A DNA stretch of 64,000 nt, from the NCBI GenBank assembly GCA_017311315.1, contig CM029669.1:19789683-19853682 (forward strand), written 5' to 3'. Below are positions 56,712-64,000 of the stretch, in pieces. Every line of letters starts with the position of its first letter. Position 1 is the stretch's first letter. Source of the DNA: Dendrocalamus latiflorus. Taxonomy: Eukaryota > Streptophyta > Magnoliopsida > Poales > Poaceae. Below the pieces are notes generated by a model. The model saw nothing but the letters and a program-made list of their open reading frames with translations, searched no databases and was not told where the DNA came from. The position numbers were made by a program, and so were the translations under genes.

Positions 56712-57640
56712 AGAGCACCATGGACAGGCCCAGGCAAGTGCGAAACGTGAGATTAATTAGGAACGGTAAACAAATTTAAAACCGGTAGGAAACGAAAGAG
56801 ACTGTGCTGCAACAATCCCAAAGCCACGTGCACGGGCGGCGTCGCCACCCCGTCCGCCCATCCATCCAAACGCCGCGCGCGCCGCCCCGCCCCGCCTATT
56901 GACGGCGTTGCGCTCGGCGACAACGCCAAGGTAAAGCGGCGGTGCCCACCGCACGCGGGAGGGGAGGAGGACGCCACGGCCACCTGTCACGAGCCGAGCC
57001 GAGCTGAGAGAAAAAGAAAAGGAAATCGAGCTGGCCGCACGTGAGCGGAGCCGGCTCGCGTGCCCTCCTACGCGTCCCGATTCCTGACGGCGACCGCACA
57101 GGGCCCGGCGAACCGACGTGCCGGCCGGCCCGCTTCAGATTCGAATGCCTTTGTTTATCTCGATCTTTTTTTCCGGGGTTACTTGTGCCGTTGTGCGTAT
57201 CTCACGAAACGTGGAGGGATAGATGGAACCTCGAGCTGCTCCCTGACTTTACTTTACCACGGAAAAAAATCTTCGCCTGCGTACTTCTCATCACCGGAAT
57301 GATCTCGAGCGAATTGGGCTAGCGAGACCGTACACGTCGGTGTCGCAAAATCGACGGGATATACGGTCACAGACCGAGCGAGGCAACGACACGGCACGAA
57401 GAACCAGCAAGGTGTACAGGAAAGAAGCCCTTCTCTCTCTCCTTTACCTTTTCTTCGTATTTCTATGTGGGCCCACAGGGCCACCACCCGGTGAGTTGGC
57501 CACGTGAGCTCGATTTCGATGGGCTTCCCTCACGGCTCACGTGATCCGGCCGCGCGCGGCCACCACACCCGCCACTCGTACTCTCCAACGTGTCGCTCAC
57601 TAAGCGTCCTCCGCTTAATCAAGCAGTCACATGGAAGCAG
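56712..57640. other. GC-rich island without a recognised gene
   Basis: 56815-57130 is strongly GC-rich with CpG and NotI/ApaI-like words and overlapping open frames on both strands, none with a known motif. It could be an inactive promoter or a transposon-captured fragment. Confidence 0.3.
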
Positions 57641-58190
57641 GGATTAGTGCCCAAGCAAAACAGTAGGTTAATCTTGCGACTTTGTCACGATTTATTTACA
57701 GATCCCTAAGCTGATTCTTTAAACAAAGAAAGGAGAGAGCTCGAGAGACTGCAGTGCAGGGAATGTCTACCAAGGGGTACCCCATCTTAATCCGCTATTA
57801 TAAGGTTTTTGTGTATATATCCATCGGAATCTTCCTCACTGTCGTCGTGTCGGTTCAATTAGTTTAATCAAACCCTTCTTTGTTTTTGCTAGGCTTTGGG
57901 AATCTTCATCAAAGGGACAATGCAAAACGACGAAGCCACCGCGTGCTCATCGAGGGCTTTTACGCTCTTTGTTTTTGCTAAGCGTGTCTGCCTTTGGCGC
58001 GTGATGTGTTGTGGCGATGAGTGTTTCGCTCTTCTTTTGGTCTTTCGAGTTGCGAGGAGGAGGTGTTGTAGGGGTCATGTGACCATCCATGATTGTTATT
58101 GGCGTGGCTTATAGTTAACATGTTCTTTCTTTTATGCTTTAGTAAAACTATAGTGCCACGATGCGATTCAAACGTTTGACATAACTAATA
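57641..58190. other. Unassigned intergenic DNA
   Basis: Nothing recognisable. The + frame at 57896-58114 has no domain. Confidence 0.3.
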
Positions 58191-58193
58191 ATA

Positions 58194-58432
58194 CTCCATC
58201 CGTCCATAAATGTAGATAGTTTTTTTACTTTTTATAATCTCGAATACAAAACTTTGACTATAATTTATTATTATAATGCACTAGCAAAAATAAATATAAA
58301 ATATATATTATGAAAGAATTTTGCAAGACAAATTCAATTGCATTATTTTTATGTAGCCAATCTATATACTTTAACATATATTAATGATCAAAGTTTGACC
58401 ACACGGAACCTACGACATCTACATTTATGATT
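58194..58432. mobile_element. Stowaway MITE (Tc1/mariner type)
   Basis: The left end CTCCATCCGTCCATAAATGTAGATAG is the classic grass Stowaway terminus. The right end GACATCTACATTTATGA is its eroded inverse. The left flank is TA. The AT-rich interior includes ATCAAAGTTTGACCA. Confidence 0.75.
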
Positions 58433-60047
58433 AATTGCTTTATTACTAACCTAATAAGGGGATCTTTCGGAATATGCAAACATCCAACTTGCATTAAGCA
58501 CTCATGTTACTCATGAACATAGTTTTATATATTTCCACTAACTACAAACGGTAGGAAAAACTAACGTAACTGCATAATATTTTTATTAATTCCATATATT
58601 TTCATTAACTATAGGATACATCAGAACTCAGAGCATATTGCCTAGATCTATAAATACAAACTGTTGTGCAAATCAAAGATGATAATCTCACCATGAAATA
58701 TCTAGAACATAAGCATTATAAATAAAATAAGGATTTAATTAAACTAGCTATGCCAAAACCTACCAACAGTACTCGTTCCGCTGCTTGTTGCGCACCACTG
58801 CGCCCACTCCATCGCCGCAAGGGTTCAGCCTCCGCTGTACCCCACTCAAGCAGGCAATGTGGTACGGAAGACTAAGTGGCCAGTAGCTAGCCGTGAGCAC
58901 GCACGAGGCAAGCCTTAGCGCCTTGGTGGCCGTGGCCCTTAGCGCGCTATGGGCTGCGGTGGTTCTATGCGGCCCACCAAGGCCACAATCTGTCGGTCTT
59001 CATAAAGCTTGCATATTGACACGGCTACGTCATCTCAGATGGTGACAGGCTAGGGCATTGATGCTACGTGGCTGGTGCACGGTGAAAGGGGAGCTATGGC
59101 AGCCATCATACCTTACCACATGGGGTGGTCCGCCTCTGCTTGTGAGCATCTAGCTTACATCTTTGCAGAAATGATTAGCTCCAAGCACTTTCTCTGACAT
59201 GGGTATACTGTTGTCAGAATAGTTCTTAATTAAAGGTGAAAAGGTGAGTAGAGTATGGTTGTTTTTGTTACGTATGGCTAGTTTAATTATAACTAGCTCT
59301 GGACAAGGTACAATGCGTTGTTATCCTTTATCCAGATGATACAATTCAAAACTCGATGTTTGATATTGAACTCACTCCCTTTGTATCTTATCCCCCAGTC
59401 GATCATGAACTTTTGATTTTATTGATGTAGGACCATGGCAGAGATCAGATGAAGTGAATTATCTTTGTCTCCTTAGCAACTTTAATAAAAATCAATTTTC
59501 TTTGGCTTTTGATAAGCTATGATGCATAGATACGACAAGGAGTCAGCGAGTCCGTGTCGGACATGGCTCTGATACATATTTTTCATGTGTCCGAAAATTG
59601 CCAAGCAACAAAGAAAAGAAAATTCATTTTGGACATGTATTTACCGTAAGTCCAAATATTGCTTTGCGAAAAAAAGAATTTTATATTTTGAATGAGTATT
59701 GGACATAGCAGGGACACATATCAGTACATTTAAATGAAGGTTTCTGCATGAGAGGAAGGTAGATCTTGGTGGTGACTCTATCTTCCGGCGACCGACGGTG
59801 ATCCCATTGAGTCTCATAATCTTCTTGTTCTCCTTCCTCTCCTTTCTGGCATGTCATATCTAAATATTTTGAATATTGTTTGTGGCATTTTTTTAATGTC
59901 TCATTGATCATTCCTGCTTTCTCCTCAGTCATCACCTTTTTTGTTTGGTTGTTCAAATCTATATATCAAATTTGTTGCACTAATTACATTATTTCCCACT
60001 CAGGTTAATTGCATATTGGTATGATTACGATGATTTTTCACCTTATA

Positions 60048-60050
<3 letters not shown>
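58433..60050. other. Unassigned AT-rich DNA
   Basis: Contains a GC-richer patch (58770-59160) and CGTGTCGGACATGG-type motifs (59545-59720) whose inverse (CGTGTCCCTGTGTC, GTCGAACACGTGTGTCGTGT) appears at 60130-60200. The two arms bracket the (AT)n tract and could be ends of one eroded repeat. No gene is recognised. Confidence 0.35.

Positions 60051-60127
<77 letters not shown>
60051..60127. repeat. (AT)n microsatellite, about 77 bp
   Basis: An uninterrupted AT dinucleotide run. Confidence 0.95.
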
Positions 60128-60128
<1 letters not shown>

Positions 60129-60339
60129 CCGTGTCCCTGTGTCAGCATTTTAGGGAAAATGATGAATCCCTGTATTTGTGTCGAACACGTGTGTCGTGTT
60201 CATGCAACATAGCTGATCAGATGCATTGTGAAAACTGGCATAAAACAAAAGCCAACAAGGCAAGAGAACAAAAAAAAGCAACAAATGGGCCAAAGCATCA
60301 ATTGGCTGGTCTGGCCGCAGGCAACGCATCGATTTGACC

Positions 60340-61800
60340 AGGTCTTGAAACTTAGAAACATAACTTCCCTAAGGTCCTATGAACCTATTCTATCAATGGA
60401 TTGACAAGCTACTCAACAAAATTTTGACATTTGCCCAGAACAAGACAACTTACATTAAAACTGAGCAAACAGAGACAAACACCAAGAACTTGCTATATAG
60501 TTGCCTAGATGGATCAGATCTAGCCTTTAGGAGGTTATCCCATCATCCGCACATCAATGGGAACCAGCAAGACCAAAGGAGGATAAAGCAACACAAAAAA
60601 CAAGCCAAATCAAGATTTCAACACTTAAGCAAAAAAGGGAAAAGTCTTGGACGAATTTGGATATCTATCGATATTTTGAAATGAATGTTTACAACCATCC
60701 ACAAAGCCTAAGGATGACAAAAGCTCAGGTACAAGAAACACCACTCATCTCTTAAGAGTTCTTTCTAAGAACCCTAACCTCCTCCAAATACTTAGCCAAA
60801 ACTCTCCAAAGCTTAACACATAAGTTAACACATCTTCCTCCTTATATATGGAGGCTCACAAAAAACCCTAACCAATACCTCTAGCTAAGTTTCATCCACT
60901 TACATAGGCTAATCTGCTAACTCAATATCATACCTGGTTTAACACATGCATGCTTTTCAAAGCAGCTCATCCAAAGGGTTCTTATAGCCCGAAACACCAA
61001 CCCAATCCATCAAAGTATCTCCGTATACTTTGACACGTAGCCCGTAGTGCCCAACAACTAACCATCATGTCTTCACGCATTCGGACTCCCCTGAACCGTC
61101 TCTACGTCCATTGGCCTCGTCACTTGGCGCACCATATGCACCAACTTGTCTCATCACGATCTTTATCTCTCGTGTGCTTCTCGATTGAGCCATGTAGCCT
61201 CACCCGGACTTACTTGACTGCACGGATCTCAACTCTCCTATCTAGTCCCAGTCTATTACTATTGATAGCTAACGCTCTCCAAGCCATCTGCATTTCTAAA
61301 GACAAAGCAATCCAATTCAAATCACAAGTTCTATATACTTGACTAGTAACAGGCTCTGAACCCCCCCAACACTAAACCAACTTAGCTCAACACAAAACAT
61401 GCTCTGAACCCCCCCAACACTTCTCAAACTCACCCTAGTAACAGGCGATTGATCAGACCATTGACCGCAGCCGGTCAGATCATTTAAGAGCACCAGAAAA
61501 CACACTATCTGGAATTTTGATTAATCTCTATCTAGTTTTAGTTCAGAACTTCAAATTAAATGACAGCTAGTGCAAAGCCACCATCACACACATCTACACA
61601 ATTGTTTAGTGTCTATTTTGAAAAGGCCATATGGCCGACCTAACCGCTCCATGGCCACTGGTCAGACTGCCGTTGCCAGACCGATCAACTCTTAATAGCA
61701 ACTCTAAAAACTGAAAATCTTCGAAACCAAACTCAAACAATGACAAAACTTATCTATCAAAGTTAAATACTCATCACACATCATGAAGTAACGCACGTGG
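60340..61800 (-). repeat. LTR fragment in minus orientation
   Basis: The minus strand has CCATATATAAGGAGG (TATA, near 60843) with a pyrimidine-poor leader. Elsewhere it has CCGGTCAGA/CTGGTCAGAC/CCAGACCGATC motifs (61460-61690), common in certain grass Gypsy LTRs. GCTCTGAACCCCCCCAACACT is repeated at 61350 and 61401. No coding domain. Confidence 0.4.
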
Positions 61801-62860
61801 TTGCATGGTTGATTTATGTGCTAAGCAACATATATACCGGTAATGATTAGAACATAGGATAAATAACACCATGGCTTAAGACATGTAAACTCGTGGTGGT
61901 AGAGAAATTTAGGACAGGTCACGAAAACATGGGCCAGCACTAGTTTACATTTATACTATAGCTAGGAAGGTCCCTCCATAGTCCCGTGCTCCTGCATGTA
62001 TGCATGGCTAAAATAGCTTGCAATAAACAAAGCACCGTCTGACCAATTCGGGCTTTTCATTTCGGTCTCTAATGACTAATTTTGGTTTCTTAACAGTAAT
62101 TAATTGTTAAACAAAGTATCATTTTAAAATATGATATATAAATTAATTATAGTATATATTATAGTGATTTTATTTATATGTAATACCGTACTGTATCTTA
62201 TAAACAATCAAAAAATCATAAGTCATACTTATAATCCAAAGTCAAAAAAACATGTCCCATTTGTTTGCCTCCATCTCCATGGTGCAGTCTTTTCTGCGTA
62301 CACCCAAACAAGCTCTATACGTGTATGCGTGCAAACTGTATCCCTTTCGTACATGTGCGGAACTTGCTCTCACTCTCACACGCACATGCTATACGCATTC
62401 GGACAACTACATAAGCCTAGCTTGCTGTCTCCTACCACAGGGCATGGTGTCGGCCACAACTCTACAAGGTGACGAGGAAAGCTTCTCGCCATATGCATCT
62501 CTTCATTTGATGCATGGCAAAAGTACCTTTATTGTGCGAAAAGAACTGATTTTTTTATAAAAAAAATAAGTGACGATGAGTTAGTGTAGCACATGTAATT
62601 TGATGCACACAGCTAGAAAGAAATTAAAAGGGCCAGCTTGTTGATACGGGGAGAGCTGGAGGTCGTCCTCGATCCTAGCTGTGACCCTCTTATATGCCGA
62701 CACCATGCAAAATCATTAGCACAAAAGAGTACAGGAAATACTTGGCCTGCACCGTCTCATCTCTCGTTTTGCCGCGCGTGTGCAAGCGCACGTACCGCGC
62801 TGGGTTTTACCCGTCCGCCCGGTGGTCTCCGCCCCCGTATTACCTCGAGAGCGCACGCGT
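61801..62860. other. Unassigned intergenic DNA
   Basis: AT-rich with short frames lacking motifs; GC-rich from 62750. Confidence 0.3.
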
Positions 62861-63161
62861 CTCCAGGGGCGGAGCTACATCTTGAACAAAGTAGACTTTA
62901 GTCAGATATAAAAAAATATCTAGTGTACAATTTGAATAAATTCAGTCCAATCTAAGTAACATTTTCATAGTCGATCTATATATCCTAATCATCCCATCAT
63001 TTAATCTGAGACGTAATTAAATTCGAACTCCGTCACCCACTCCCCGGCCGGCCGGGCACCAGTTACGATCAGCTCGCCTTGGACTTTTCTCTGACCAGTC
63101 TCACCGCTCGCGCCCACTGTTATCACGTGCGCGGGCGTCAGAGCGGCAGTGCGGGGCGGGC

Positions 63162-63882
63162 TAGAGCTGGGACTTGGGCCGGGCTTTTTTGGGCCAGCCC
63201 GAAGCACGGCCGGCACGGCCCGGCCCAAGCACGGCCCGGCCCGACACGTGGCGGGCCGTGCCGGCACGGCACGAACGGTGGGCCGGGCCGGGCCTCAAAA
63301 TTCGGCACGGTGGGCGGCACGGCACGGCACGACAGATCGGGCCGTGCTCGGGCCGGCACGGCACGAAGAGCACGGTTGACCAGAAACTATTTAAAATTGA
63401 TTTCTTAACTATAGTAAGTTGTACTCATGATTCTCCTTGAGCTTTTCTATTTGACTAGTTGGGTAGGTCTATGCTATATTGTCAGGCGATGTCCACGTAC
63501 GCTATAGTCTAATTTGCACAAGATATACATTCCATTGAGCTAGATGACCAAGTTCGGAGGTGGAATGGCATGAGACAATAGAATCAAATTTTAAGTAGGT
63601 TTTTAATAAGACGGATACAAGAGAAAGGAAGATAGCGGCCACTGCTACCATTGTCGCCGTCGCTTTCGTCGTGTATAGTTACTTTGGGCTGGGCTTGGGC
63701 TGGCACGGCACGAACGCCGGCACGGTGGGCTTTGGGCCGTGCTTGGACCTGGCCGAAGACGAGGCGGGCCGGCACGGCACGGCACGACGGGATGACTGGG
63801 CCAAACCGGCACGGCACGAAACGGCCCGAAGCACGGTGGGCCTGGGCCGTGCCGGCACGGCACGGCCCAATTCCCACCTCTA
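63162..63882. mobile_element. hAT-like non-autonomous element rich in GGCACGGCACG, 721 bp
   Basis: The ends TAGAGCTGGGACTTGGGCC (63162) and GGCCCAATTCCCACCTCTA (to 63882) form inverted repeats with two to three mismatches. Directly flanking GCGGGC repeats lie at 63156-63161 and 63883-63888 (6 bp visible, hAT normally 8). Both subterminal zones (63180-63370 and 63690-63870) consist of GGCACGGCACG, GGGCCGTGC and CCCGAAGCACGG words in both orientations. The middle is AT-rich and non-coding. The many open frames at both ends are artefacts of these words. Confidence 0.7.
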
Positions 63883-64000
63883 GCGGGCACACGTGATCGA
63901 GTCGCCTGCAGAAAGGCTGCAGCGCTTCCGGAAGCGGGCCAGGCGAGGGGCACGCTGCGCGCCCGCTCGTGTGCGTCCGTGCGCGGCCTGTGGCGTCGAG

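Noticed and set aside
62863..63020. Transposon start CAGGGGCGGAGCTACA
   Set aside because: The left end looks like a known grass transposon terminus, but no convincing right end or target duplication was found.
63010..63030. tRNA-like TTCGAACTCC box
   Set aside because: No matching A box or cloverleaf could be drawn around it.

Overview
The window is nuclear DNA of a grass (Poaceae). The evidence is dense nested transposons of grass type (Sirevirus copia, hAT, Tourist and Stowaway MITEs, an L1 tail, plant mobile domain sequences) and two intact genes with monocot-style GC-rich exons. The species cannot be named from the sequence alone. No bacterial, organellar, rRNA or tRNA features were seen.

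Layout. 1-22.9 kb is old repeat sea: an LTR-like repeat (258-3650), two diverged copies of a ~1.1 kb segmental duplication (4030-5230 and 14611-15740), two Sirevirus-type LTR remnants (about 6671-10734 and 17213-18545; the first is split by a 2,775-bp hAT element with a perfect 8-bp target duplication), an antisense copia integrase scrap, a duplicated block carrying a short LINE tail, and a degenerate interspersed repeat family. 23-29.5 kb is a gene island with two convergent genes: a 5-exon plant Tag-type 3-methyladenine DNA glycosylase on + (23067-25029) and a phosphatidylinositol 4-kinase gamma / ubiquitin-like-domain kinase on - (26354-28300, with a 5'UTR intron up to 29319). 29.5-36.8 kb holds a Tourist MITE inserted into another copy of the same family, an internally deleted copia element, a 556-bp tandem duplication and a broken plant mobile domain (PMD) gene. 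36.85-49.44 kb is one complete, very young Sirevirus (2.34-kb LTRs differing at five sites plus a C-run length, 5-bp TSD TTACC, open gag and pol). 49.4-64 kb is again repeats: PMD-associated flank, a second copy of the 258-3650 repeat, a Stowaway MITE, an (AT)n microsatellite, a minus-strand LTR fragment and a hAT-like element rich in GGCACGGCACG.

The most interesting point is the gag-pol junction of the Sirevirus. Gag and pol are in different frames with only a 19-nt overlap window and no canonical slippery heptamer. A consensus 5' splice site (AAG|GTGAGT, 41591/41592) and a 3' splice site (CAG|G, 42199/42200) are both phase 0, so removing 608 nt would put gag in frame with pol. That would make splicing, rather than frameshifting, the gag-pol switch. 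Other notable points are six CxxC motifs in the coiled-coil part of gag, a GC-AG intron in the glycosylase gene, and the self-nested MITE, which creates two mutually exclusive long hairpins.
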